From Massariosphaeria phaeospora (lineage: Eukaryota > Ascomycota > Dothideomycetes > Pleosporales): DNA of 64,000 nucleotides. The notes below the pieces were generated by a model that was given only the letters and a program-made list of their open reading frames with translations, was not told the origin of the DNA and searched no databases. Below, one piece after another: positions 35,368-46,920 of the stretch (positions are counted from its first letter, which is position 1; each line of letters starts with the position of its first letter). The stretch lies in NCBI GenBank assembly GCA_011032825.1, contig JAADJZ010000026.1, forward strand, positions 496,001 to 560,000. Reading direction: 5' to 3'. The position numbers were made by a program, and so were the translations under genes.

Positions 35368-38300
35368 CTTTAACTACTCTAAGTTTAGAACTAAAACAAT
35401 ATAACAACTTTAGCAAGCTTAAGTAGTAGCAGCACCAAAGCACTATTACGCACCGCAGCAACGGTATTAGCAAAGCAAGCTAATTAAATTAAATAAATAA
35501 GCGAGCAGATTAGCGAACTATTAGAAATAGCTGCAATTTTAAAGAGTTAAAAAACTAGTAGTGCCGCGAAAGCACTGTTCCTAGAGAAATATAGCAAAAG
35601 AAAAAAAACATTACAATTATTTTTTACGAATATCAACCTATACTGCTAATATTATGCAACAAGTTTTTTAACAAAAGACAACGTAGCAAAATAGGTTTAA
35701 CTACACGCAAACAACTATGTTAAGAGTAACAGCAAGCAAAAAATAAAGCAAAACACGCAATGTATTTTTAAAAATTAAAAATTGTTTAAAAAAAAGCTTT
35801 ACACGATCTACAAGAAAGCAAACGAAACACAATAAGCAATAAACAAACTTAAACTACTACAGCAAAAAAAAATTGCAAGTAAATACACAATTAAGTTTAA
35901 AAGAATTTAAGCTAAAGTAGATAACGTAGAAGAACGCAGCTTATGCAAGTTCTACTACGCAAAGTTAAAAAAACATGTAAAAAATAAAATTTGTCAAAAC
36001 AAAGAAATTAAAGAACTTAGAGAATTAATTAAAACTATAGTACAAATTAACAACTAACTATAGCAGCAATAGTAAAATCGCAAGTTTACAGTTAAACTAT
36101 ACATACGCCTAGTAGCTACGATTAAAAAAACCTATTACTACGACTTAATAGATATCGACAGCGTTAGATAAATCTAGAACAACAAGCTACTACAAAAGCC
36201 GTTTACTAAGAAAAACGCTACTTTAACAAAACAACACTTTTAAAACGAGTTGTTTAAAAAAAAACGCTAAAAGCGTTACAACAACAAAGCATGTCTTTAA
36301 TACAGCAAAGTAAAATACTTTTGCAAAAACTAATTAGAAATACAATAAAAAGTAGTAAGCGCGCAAGCTGTTACTATTGCTATAGTTTAACTACAGCAAG
36401 TAGCTACACTATACCTAAAAAACCTCAAAAAATAAAAAAACAATTAAATTTAAATAGAAAGTCTTGAAAAATTAACAGACTTAACAAATAAAGACAATAA
36501 AAGACTATTAACTTTATAAGTCTAGAAAATTAACAAACAACTATAGAACTACAAATGCTAGATGTGCAATTAGAAAACCTACATTGCTTAGTATTACAAA
36601 AACAAGTTTTATACGCTTTAAATTAAAGAATAACAAAAATAAAAAGTTGCAAATACAGCAATAGCACAACAAAAACTAACAAAAAAAAATACAACTCGCT
36701 AATTAAAATAATTATAAAAACTTACGAAAAGAACTATGTATACTACGCAAACAATAGAATCTTTGCTTAGCAATAGCTAAAACTACTATTACACGTTTTA
36801 CTTAAAAATAGCGAATGTATAGTAACAAAGTGTTACGTACACAACTACAACAACTAGTTTAAAAACTACAGCAGCAGCTGCGAATAAGCGTAGTATTACA
36901 ATAAAAAATGTTAAATACACTAGTTATGCAAGCATATTACAAAATAGTAGCTTATAAGTTTAAAAAACAAAAACTACTTAGAATGTAACAATAAATTATA
37001 CGCAAAGAATTACAACACGTGTAAAAAAGCACGTTAGCTTTTTTGCACTACAAAAAGCACTATCTACAAGCTACAAAAAAATTGCAACAAAATAAAATCT
37101 TAAAAACTAAAACTACGACAAGTTTTTAAAGCTTTAGAAATGCTTCGCTAACAAATGCAACTACTACGAGCAATAATATATCCTAAAAAAACAAGCTTTA
37201 AAAGCTTTTTTAGCAAAAAACTAGTAAGCTACTAGACCTACGGTTAGGCTAGTAAAAGTGCTCTTAGCACAACCGTACAAAGCGTACAAAAAACGCAACT
37301 AAAATAAAACTACATAAAAGTAAAAGCAAAAGTTGCAAGCTAAAAGCTTACTACACTACTTAATAGCAAAGCTGCTTAAACATTAGTTTCTTTAGAATAA
37401 GTAAAAAAAAACAGAATACTTTACTAGGTTAAAAATTAACTAATACAAATAGTATTAGCTAACAAACAACTGCTAGAATATAGAAACAGTTTAATTAACT
37501 TAGAAACTTAGAAAGTTAAGTTGGAAGTTGTAAGCATTAAGCACTAACAGTGTATTAATATTATAAACTTTAAAATTTCTAACATGTATATTAAGTACAA
37601 CTAGCTACAAAAACACAATTTTAATATTAATTAAAAAAACAAAACAATACGCAGCTAAAGGTTTAAAAAGAAAGTTACTATAGTACAACAAAACAAATTA
37701 ACAATTCAAAGCTTACTTAAGAACAAAAGAATTAGTTTAATTATACTTTACAAGATCGCAAGAATTTGTAAAAAAAACTCTTAGCAAATAGGCGTTATAT
37801 AGATACAACAAGTTGCGCTTCTAAAAGTAAACAAACTGCAATTTAACTTTTTTAAAGAATAAAAAAAAAAGTTTAAAAACTTCTCTACTAAATACTAAAC
37901 AAAGTTTAAAAACTTTTTTAAAAAAAACAAAAAGCACAACTTAGCAAACTACTAAAAATAGAATTACAAAATTATCTTTAAAAAAGAAACAAAACTGCAA
38001 CTAAAACTAATGTATTCTTTAACTTACAACTAGCAGAAAAAATTTAAAAAATACATTTAAAGAAATATCTAGCGAGAATACATACAACTAAGCAAAAGTT
38101 TAATAGCTTCGCTAATATTGTTTGTACTAAAGAAAAACAAAGAACTAAAACTATGCGTAGACTATTAACAGCTTAACAACGTTATACAAAAAAACAAATA
38201 CTTACTACCGCTTATTTAAAAGCTTATAAATTAACTTTAAAAAGTAAAATAAATTACAAAACTTAACGTACGAAACGGATACTATCGCATTAAAATTGCA

Positions 38301-40740
38301 AAAAAGCACAAATAGTTAATAGCTTTTAAAACTAAATATAAACTCTATAAGTACTAAGTTATGCTATTTAAATCAACTAATGCCTTAGCTACGTTTTAAG
38401 CTTTAATTAACAAAGCACTATACAAATACTTAGACATATTTGTTACAGCGTACTTAAACAATGTATTAATATACTCTAAAGAAACGTTTGAGAAATATTA
38501 AAAACATGTTAAAAAAGTGCTACAAAAGATAAAGCAGTACTAGCTACTACTTTATCTAAAAAAGTGTAAATTCCACGTTACAAAAACTAGCTATCTAAGA
38601 TTTATTATTTTAAAAGAAAGTATGTTTATAAACTCAAAGAAAATCTAGACTATACAAAAGTAGCTAACTTTTAAAATAGTAAAAAATATGCAGTTTTTCT
38701 TAGAATTTGCTAACTTTTATTAAAAGTTTATTAAAAATTACTTTAAAACTACGACACTACTTTTGGAAGTTACTAAGAAAAATAAAAAGTTTAAATAAAC
38801 AAAAGTACAGAAACAAGCGTTTTAAGAACTTATTTACTACAATACTAATACTACAAATGCACAACCTAAAAAAAAATTTAAGTAAAAACTAATGCTTTAG
38901 ACTACGCATTAGAAGCGATACTTTTACAGCAATGCAACAATAAGAAATAAAAACTAGTGTTCTACTATTCTAGAAAGTTTTTAGAAGTAAAACTCAACTA
39001 TAACGTTTACAACAAGAAGCTATTAGCAATAATAAACGCTTTTAAACAATAAAAAGCGCAGCTAAAAAGAGCAAGGCATTAAGTACAAGTGTACTTAGAC
39101 TACTAGAACTTTACTAGCTTTACTACAACTAAGAAATTAAACAAACAACAAATTAAATAGGCTAAATTTATAGCAGATTACAACATTAAGATTTATTATT
39201 GCAAAGAAACTAACAATAGAGCTGCAAACGCGCTTAGTTAAAGATTAGATTTTATAGAAACTAACAAACTAGTTACGCATAACCTAGTATTACAACGAAA
39301 CTTAAACAAAACTCTCAAATACAACTAACTACAATTAGCTAAAATAGCTAAAGTTACAAGCATGAAGAAAAGAATGCACTAAAAATAAAGCAAAAACGAC
39401 TAGCAAAGATATATAGTTACAAACGACACTTAAGCTATACAACTTATTTAAGAATTACATGCTTTACAAGCATATAAACACCTAAGAATTAACAAAATAG
39501 TTTAACAAATTTTGAACGAGTACTTAATGCTCTACGTACAAAACATAGTTTAAAAAGCAATAAGCAACTATTTGAATTGTTTAAAAAACAAACTTAAAAG
39601 ACATAAGCTCTACGGACTACTTTAATTGCTAGAACTACTCGCACGCTTATAAATTAGCGTTACAATAGATTTTATAGTAAAGCTTTTAAAATTGTTAAAA
39701 CCTAGATTAGCACGGCTATGCAACTCGATCTTGGTAATTGTAAATTAATTAACTAAAGAATTACATTTTGTACCAACTAAAGAATTAATTACAGCAAAAG
39801 AAATAGCTTACGAAGTTACAAAAACACTCGTTGCTAATTACAAATTACTAGAATAGTTTATTACTAATAAAAACAAGCTGTTTACATTAAAATTTTAGAA
39901 TACGTTTTTAGCCTAGTTAGAAGTTGCAAAGAAGCTATTAACTAGCTTTTACTCGCAAACAAACGGCTAGACAGAACGAACGAACTAAACGCTAAAATAG
40001 TACCTACGAATGTACGCTAACAAGCTGCAAAACAACTAAATTAAACTTTTGCTAACAGCACAATTAGCTTACAATAGTACAAAGTTTACAACTACAAAAC
40101 ACTTGCTGCACTACGCAAACTATAGATATAAGCTAGTAGCTTATTAAAATTTAAAAAACATTAAGAGCATCTCTACAGAAGCTAACGACAAAGCTCAAAA
40201 AATACAACAATTACATAATAAATTGAGCTAACGAATTGCTTAAAGAAACTTTACGACAGCTAAGTTAGCAAACAAAAAAAAGCTTAAGAAACTAACTTTT
40301 AAAAAGAGAAATAAAGTTTTTCTTTTACAAAAAAATCTAAAAACTAAACAACTATGCAACAAGTTAAACAACTTTTAAATAAAACTATTTAAAATCCTAA
40401 AAGTTAAAAGACTTGTATTATTTAAACTACAGCTACCTACAAGCATGCGTATACATCTAGTTTTTTACAAATTACTTCTTAAACTAGCACTACTAGACGC
40501 TAAAATAGCAACTAATATTAAATTTAAAAACGAAAAGTACGAAGTTGAAAAAGTCAAGGACCTACAAAAGTTCGAAAGTTCGTAGAAATACTTAGTTAAA
40601 TAGCAAGAATAGCTAAAAAGCTAGAATATATAGAAACTAATATAGGATTTTACGAACTGCAAGGAACTAGTGCGAACATATTACTAGCAAAATCTAAAGA
40701 GAAAGAATCTAAGTTTTCTAAAAAAGCAAAAAAGTTTAAA
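35368..40740 (+). pseudogene. Gypsy-3 gag-pol remnant with chromodomain
   Basis: A degenerate polyprotein. Gag occupies roughly 35400-37500, without a clear knuckle. Reverse transcriptase lies at about 38090-38480 (LKLCVDY*QLNN), with the YLDD box changed to YLNN at 38451-38462. RNase H follows at about 38890-39100, and integrase at about 39650-40060 (ITIDFIVKLLKLLKP keeps one Asp; ILVIVN has lost another). A chromodomain is at 40538-40696 (YEVEKVKDLQKFESS*KYLVK). Stops are frequent and mostly TAG or TAA. Confidence 0.85.
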
Positions 40741-40759
40741 AAAAAAACGAGTAGAGAAG

Positions 40760-41300
40760 AGTTAGTTTGTAACTAGCCTAAGTTAGCTAAAAGCGTTTCA
40801 AATAGTAGTAGTACAGGACTATTAGTAGAAGCTGTACTTTTAGAATTAACAACAGCGCTAAACTACGCTGCTTCTAGTTTCTTTAACTTTTCAATAGCAA
40901 TCTATTTATTAGCAAAACGCTAATTTTTTTCTATTTTTGCAACAAAAAGCTCTATTTGAAGAGTAGCAGCACGAGATTCGGCTTTAGACACTGACTAAGC
41001 GGCTTAGATCTACGCAAACAGCACTTGTTGCTTAGCTAGCAAAAGCTAATATTGCAAGTTGCAACGCTTTTGTTAAAAAGCTGCTTACTTTTTTTTTGTT
41101 AAAGCGAAACTATAGAGCGCGCTAGACTAAAAGCACTTAGCACAATTATTTAACAAGAAATTAACTAGGCACTTTAGACTCTTTTTAAAGCAGCAGCTGC
41201 AAGAAGCAAGTATTTTTAAACTAGTTTTACAAATTTAAGCAACTTAATTGTAACAACAGCGAGTTAACTTAAAGCACGAATCTACAAAAGGCAAAAACTT
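40760..41300 (-). pseudogene. Antisense ORF in the Gypsy-3 3' region
   Basis: The minus strand between the chromodomain and the 3' LTR reads, between TAG/TAA stops, a Cys-containing N-terminal part (KCLVNFLLNNCAKCF, near 41150) and a charged, probably coiled-coil part (AATLQIELFVAKIEKN, near 40930). The position, strand and order match the antisense ORF of Gypsy-1 at 11540-12065. The function is unknown. Confidence 0.45.
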
Positions 41301-41471
41301 AAGCATAGTTAAACTTAAAAACTTAAAAGAATACAAAAGAAAGCTACGACACAACGAGAATTAAAGTTAACTTACTTTTATATAAAACAGCACTTTTAAT
41401 GCAAAGCACAAAAAGAACTAGCACAGCACAGCAAATTAGCTATTAAAACAATATTTTTAAAAAAAAAAAAA

Positions 41472-41913
41472 TATTACGAACAAAAACAATACTAGGTATT
41501 GTAAACTAAGCAACGACGCAGAAAAGTTGTTAGAACTTGCAAGTTTGCAAAACAAAAGTACAGCAATACGCAAAGTATAATAAGTAGCAAGCGCTTAGCT
41601 AGCCTAAAGCGCTTAGCAACTAAGCGTACTAAGTAGACTAAGTAAAACGCTTTTAGCAAAGAATTATAGAACTATATAGATTAGCAGAATTTTTTTTACA
41701 ATTTAGATTCTTTGTAGTTAACTTTTTTAAGTACATTTTATACATAGATTAGATCTATAGGCAACAGATTGTTACTTTGTTATTCTATTTAAAATAGAAT
41801 TAAGATTGTTTTTTTTTGTTCTTATTAAGCTTTTCGAATATAGAACAATTCTTTAGGCGGAATTTCTAAGTCCAATTACAATTACCGTTGGTAAAAGAAC
41901 ACTTTTAATAACA
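41472..41913 (+). repeat. 3' LTR of Gypsy-3
   Basis: A 442-bp LTR beginning TATTACGAAC (TGTTACGAAC in the 5' copy) and ending TTTAATAACA. It is followed by TAGCA, the second copy of the 5-bp target duplication. Confidence 0.85.
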
Positions 41914-41918
41914 TAGCA

Positions 41919-42030
41919 ATTCAATGCGAAGTACTTTTAAAAGCTTTGCAAAAAACTAGTCTAGCTTATTATAGCCTATAGTAGCTATTAATTAAAAGAA
42001 AACAACTACGTAAGGCTATTTGGTTTTACA
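41919..42030 (-). repeat. 5' LTR of Gypsy-2, outer half
   Basis: The remaining 112 bp of the 221-bp LTR whose other part is 32127-32235. It ends GGTTTTACA at 42030, where pogo-type sequence begins. Confidence 0.83.
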
Positions 42031-43928
42031 ATATACATGCTAGAAGCGTAATCTATGCACAATTTCTTTTTTCTTCTACATTTGTTAGCTGAATATTCTT
42101 TTTAATCTACTTACAATACTAATTATAAAGCTTTTCTTGTCTATATTGTAAGTATAACGAGAATTAATTTAATATTGCTCAACTTGCTATGTAGAAAATA
42201 AAAGTAGAAGCAATATTTATTCTCTAAATTAGCTTTGTAGCAATTGCTATTTATGCCAACTATTTATTGTAATATAAAATAAATGCTGTGTTAGTTAATA
42301 AAGCAGGTAACCTAGCTTTTGCTAACTACTTCTTTAGCTATTGTTAATGCAAAATTCTGTATTATTTCTTTTGTAAAAGGTATATATTTCTTTGTAAGTT
42401 CTTTAATATATTGCACAAGCTTTTTTTCTTGCTATAGGTTAAGCTTTTGTTAATTATTTATAGTAGCTGCACGCGACGCTGTAATACTTTAGTATCTTTG
42501 CAATAGTATACTGCGATTAACACTACGTCTAGTAGCAATTCCTGTATATAAAAAATCTTTTTCTAGTTCTTGCAATTTAATTTTATTAATTGCAGCTTAA
42601 ATAGAGTTTATAGTAGTAACGTACTTTACGAGTTCGTACATTACACGAGTTCGTGCATTACTTTTGCCAAGCTTCTACCAAAACTACTTTATTCTAGCGC
42701 AAAACAGCTTACTTTAGCTCTGTGTAGAGTAATATAACACGAGATATTATTTAGAGTTTACTTTTACTGCTTGCTTACACGTACGCGCGTTGTGCCTAGC
42801 CTAATAACACTGTTTACACTATTTTTAAAATAGTTTATCTACTTTAGCGCGCACTTGCGTCTTTAGCTTTTTTTTATTACTACGCGCTTTAAACTCTTTT
42901 AGAGCAGTTAAACAAGCTTTATTTTTAACTGTCAAAGTTTTTTCTACTTAAACCTGCTTTCTTTTATGCAATTTACGTTGCGTAGCAGCTTTATTTGCTA
43001 TTTTTAGCTTAGCTATTTTCTGTTGCGCTAACACTAGCTTGTGCGCGATAATAGCTACTTTTTTAAAAACTTTTTTAAAGGCCTTTACTATAGACGTTGG
43101 TAAGCTATTTATATACTTCTAAATTCTTGCTTTTACAAGCGTCAATTGCGACTTTAGTTTAAAAGTATTGCTTAAAGTTTGCAACTGCTAAGGCTTGTTG
43201 TTAATAAGTAGTAGTAGTAACAAAGTACGTAGTTAAACGTTAAAAGCTGTTATAACCTGTTCTAGGTTAAATAGAACTAATCTAGCGCTTTAAAACTTTT
43301 TTTAGATATTACTAAAAGTAATTGCTGCATTATAAGCGCGTATAAAGCATAGTAGAAACTTAAGTTTTGTAATGTAAGTAATTTAGTTGCGCATAAAATC
43401 TTCGGCTTAGCGCTCGTACGCTTTTTTAAAAAAAGCAAAACAACCTACATTAAAAAGCTGCAAAAAGTGCAATAAGTGCGGAAGCATGCAAATAGTAATA
43501 ATTTTGTTTTTTTTGTAGTATTGCTAGAATGCGAGCGAGTTATAGCTTTTATAGCTATCGATTGCGAGTAGTTAGTAGCTGCTAACTACTCTTTTCTTTG
43601 TATACTTATTAAAGTGCTTTAACTACTACAGCCTAAGCTTATTTATTGTCTAGCTCTTTTTAGAAACTGCAATAACCTAGTTTTAAAGCAGATTCTCTTT
43701 CTTGTACTAGGCAAAAAGGTAATAGTAGCCTTTAAAAATAATAAAAAGTAAAATGGCTTACTCTGTTGCGTTGATGCTTTGAATAACTGTTGTTTACTTT
43801 CTATTGCTTTGCTGTATTGCCTTTAGCCGTTCTCGTTTTTCTAAAGTAGTAACAACTGCTTTAGTTAATATCTAGCCTATTATAAAGCTTGTTTTGTTAA
43901 AGTTGTACGTATCTACATTCTAGATACT

Positions 43929-44400
43929 TGTTACAATCAATAATCCGCTAAGCTGCTAAAACAAGAGAATGCTTTTACCTTAGCGTCAAAGGTAACAAAG
44001 TACGATTATACCTCGAGTAAGCTTAGCACGTAAGCTAAGAACTTCTCTCGACAACACAGCTTCTCTATATGCTTTCTCTAATTTTACGCTCTTTGTAGCA
44101 CCTTAAAAGCAAGAAATCAAAGTGCTTTTATTAATCTGTTGGCTTTGCGAAAGCAAGAAAATTATACAAAGCACACCTACGTATATAGTCAAAACGATAA
44201 ACTCTTATAGCTTATCGTTTTCAATTTTAATTACCTAAGTTGACTTTTACTTTGACTTCTATACTCTTTGCAGAACAAAGCTTGCTACTGCCTTAGTATT
44301 AAACACTATACAACTTTCTTTAGTCTATCGAACTTACTTATTTCTCAAGAACTAACCTAAGCCTAATAAACAACTTTTCTAAGTTCGCTTAGCTTTTACA
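43929..44400 (+). repeat. Solo LTR related to Gypsy-1
   Basis: A 472-bp solo LTR beginning TGTTACAATC and ending GCTTTTACA, with a perfect 5-bp target duplication ATACT (43924-43928, 44401-44405). Its right half matches the Gypsy-1 LTR closely. The left half is different and lacks the TAAGCGCTTA repeats, so it is a separate subfamily. It keeps more TC and CC than surrounding sequence. Confidence 0.9.
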
Positions 44401-44857
44401 ATACTATACTTGGCTTTTATGTTAGCTACTAGGCGAAACTAGCTTTAGATAACTTTAAAATTCTCGCAAAGCGCTTTTTTGTAATTGTACTTGCAATTGA
44501 ACTTTATTGTAAACTTAAAGCAGTGCATAACCTACGTACTAAGCTAGTTTAAGCTAACCTAGCTTAGATTGCGCTTTGCGCGTAAAGAATTGGCTATATT
44601 AGCTACAGCTGCGAGCTTAGAAAGAAATTCGCGCGATACAAGCTTAAGTATATACTCAACAACTACGATTTTTTTAGTTTTTGTTAGATTCTTTAATTTA
44701 GGCTAGTAATCTGCTTGTAAAGTTTGTTCTGCGCGTTAGTAGCTTAGTGTTAATTAATTAACGTTGTAGATAGCTGCAGCGCGTTGCTAAAAAAGTGTTG
44801 CGTTTTGTTTAAAAGCCTAAAGAGCAAGCTGTATCTAACGTTCTTTAGAAAGTTCTA

Positions 44858-46721
44858 ACGTACCTTACGAGCTCGCCGGACACACGAGTTCGCCGAACAC
44901 TTTTGCCAAGCCCTTACTAACTCTACCTATGTACACGATGCTTCTACAACAACACTAGATAGAGCTTTCTAATAAACGTTAGATACAAACTGCTCTTTAA
45001 GCTTTTAAACAAGACGCGACACTTTCTTTGCAACGCGCTGCAGCTATCTATAACGTCTTTTAAGCAACACTAAGCAATCGACGCGCTAGACAGCCTTTAC
45101 AAGCAAATTACAAGCCTAAATTAATAAATCTAACAAAAACTAAAAAGAGCGTAGTTGTTGAGTATATACTTAAGCTTATTACGCGCGGATTTCTCTTTAG
45201 GCTTGCAGCTGTAGCTAATATAGCCAATTCTTTGCGCGCAAAGCGCAATCTAGGCTAAGTTAGCTTAAACTAGCCTAGTACGTAGGTTAAGCACTACTTT
45301 AAGTTTACAATAAAGTTCAATCGCAAGTACAATTATAAAAAAGCGCTTTGCGAGAACCTAAAAGTTATCCAAAGCTAGTTTAGCCTAGTAGCTAACATTA
45401 AGGCTAAGTACGGCATCTAGAATAAAAACACGTACAACTTTGACAAAACAGGCTTTATAATAGGCTAGATAACAACTAGAGCAGTTGTTACAGCTTTAGA
45501 GAAACAAAAACAGCTAAAGGCAATACAGCAAGGCAATAGAGAATAGACAACAGTTATCCAAAGCATTAACGCAACAGAGTAGGCTATTTTACTTTTTATT
45601 ATCTTTAAGAGCTGCTATTACCTTTTTGCCTAGTACAAAGAGAAGAATCTGCTTTAAAACTAGGTTATTGCAGTTTCTAAAAACGGCTAGACAACAAATA
45701 AGCTTAGCTTACAGTAGTTAAAGCACTTTAATAAGTATACAAAGAAAAGAGTAGTTAGTGCCTACTAACTACTCGCAATTGACAGCTATAAAAGCTATAA
45801 CTCGCTCGCATTCTAGCAATACTACAAAAAAAACAAAATTATTACTATTTGTATGTTTCCGCACTTATTGCACTTCTTACAGCCTTTTAATATAGGTTGT
45901 TTTGCTTTTCTAAAGAAAGCGTACAGGCGCTAAGCTAAAAATCTTATGCGCAACTAGATTACTTACATTATAAAACTTAAGTTTTTACTATACTTTATAC
46001 GCGCCTATAATGCAGCAATTACTTTTAGTAATATCCAAAAAAAGTTTTAAAGCGCTAGATTAGTTCTATTTAACTTAAAATAGGTTATAACAGCTTTTGA
46101 CGTTTAGTTGCGTACTCTATTATTACTACTATTTATTAACAACGAGCCTTAGCAGTTGCAAACTCTAAGCAATACTCTTAAACTAAAGTCGCAATTAACG
46201 CTTGTAAAAGCAAGAATTTAAAAGCATATAAATAGCTTACTAACGTTTATAGTAAAAGCCTTTAAAAAAGTTTTAAAAGAAGCAGCTATTATCGCGCACA
46301 AGCTAGTGTTAGCGCAAAAAGAAATCGCAAAGCTTTAAGCAGCAAATAAAGCTGCTACGCAACGTAGATCGCATAAAAGAAAGCAAGTTCAAGTAAAAAA
46401 AACTTTAATAGTTAAAAATAAAGCTTGTTTAACTGCTCTAAAAGAGTTTAGAGCACGTAGTAATAAAAAAAAGCTAAAGACGCAAGTGCGCGCTAAAGTA
46501 GGTAAACTATCTTAAAAGCAGTGTAGACAGTGTAGTTAAACTAGGCATAACGCACGTACGTGTAAGCAAGTAGCAAAAGTAAACTTTAAATAATATCTTA
46601 GGTTAGATTGCTCTATATAGAGCTAAAGTAAGCTGTTTTGCGCTAGAATAAAGTGGTTTTGGTAGGAGCTTGGCAAAAGTGTTCGGCGAACCCGTGTGTT
46701 CGGCGAGCTCGTAAAGTACGT
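44858..46721 (+). mobile_element. Fot1/pogo-like element F5, nested in F4
   Basis: An 1864-bp plus-strand element flanked by TA at 44856-44857 and 46722-46723. The 17-bp units are GAGCTCGCCGGACACAC (44869-44885) and GAGTTCGCCGAACACTT (44886-44902). The transposase shows HTH, DDE-type and C-terminal knuckle regions (CRQCS*TRHNARTC near 46520) with many TAG stops. It inserted into F4 in the opposite orientation. Confidence 0.9.
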
Positions 46722-46920
46722 TATCTAGTATTGTTGTTAAAGCATTACGTAGAAAGTAGAGTTTGGTAAAAGCTTAGCAAAAGTAATGTACAAACTCGTG
46801 TAATGCACGAACTCGTAAAGTACGTTAGAGTTGTTGCGTATTAAAAATTAAAAAGTTTTAACGTGTTTAGTATTTAGCGTGCATTAGCTAAATCCGTGCA
46901 TTAAGTGCACGAACACGGTA

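Larger units (their letters stand above)
32236..41913 (+). mobile_element. Ty3/gypsy chromovirus Gypsy-3
   Basis: A complete plus-strand element inserted in the Gypsy-2 5' LTR. The 5' LTR (32236-35367) is itself split by H. The 3' LTR is 41472-41913 and is shorter because of an internal deletion. The internal region holds gag, RT, RNase H, integrase and chromodomain remnants. It is the most heavily decayed of the gypsy copies, and few open frames exceed 60 codons (one is 38707-38892). Confidence 0.88.
17727..42030 (-). mobile_element. Ty3/gypsy chromovirus Gypsy-2 (minus), invaded by many elements
   Basis: A minus-strand LTR element bounded by 221-bp LTRs: the 3' LTR at 17727-17947, and the 5' LTR in two pieces, 32127-32235 and 41919-42030. 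Into it went G (19598-21441), F2 (24587-25010), F3 (25052-26915), C6 (26930-28761), a Copia fragment (about 28764-30600) and Gypsy-3 (32236-41913, inside the 5' LTR). Its own gag-protease is at about 30640-32126, and its RT to chromodomain at about 21444-25050. The part between protease and the RT motif 'LCVNY' is missing. No target duplication is visible, and the flanks come from different pogo elements, so the outer LTRs may derive from two insertions. Confidence 0.75.
42619..46825 (-). mobile_element. Fot1/pogo-like element F4, with a solo LTR and F5 inside
   Basis: The outer ends start ACGTACTTTACGAG, flanked by TA at 42617-42618 and 46826-46827. The 17-bp units are GAGTTCGTACATTACAC (42630-42646) and GAGTTCGTGCATTACTT (42647-42663). 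F4's own sequence is 42619-43928, 44401-44857 and 46722-46825, and together these align with F3. It is more mutated than F3 and all transposase frames are closed. Confidence 0.88.
42031..46918 (-). mobile_element. Pogo-like fragment E'2 (5' part), interrupted by F4
   Basis: The minus strand of 42031-42616 encodes the N-terminal helix-turn-helix region of an E-type pogo transposase; compare 15950-16570. The element continues after F4 at 46828-46918 and ends with a TIR-like tip, ...GAACACGG before TA at 46919-46920. The 17-bp units are GTATTTAGCGTGCATTA (46870-46886) and GCTAAATCCGTGCATTA (46887-46903). These do not match the units of E'1 at 17075, so E'1 and E'2 are not two halves of one element. 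Confidence 0.68.

Noticed and set aside
17727..42030. Gypsy-2 as one simple insertion into a single pogo element
   Set aside because: The pogo pieces on the two sides have different tip repeats, about 750 bp is missing between them, and no target duplication is seen.
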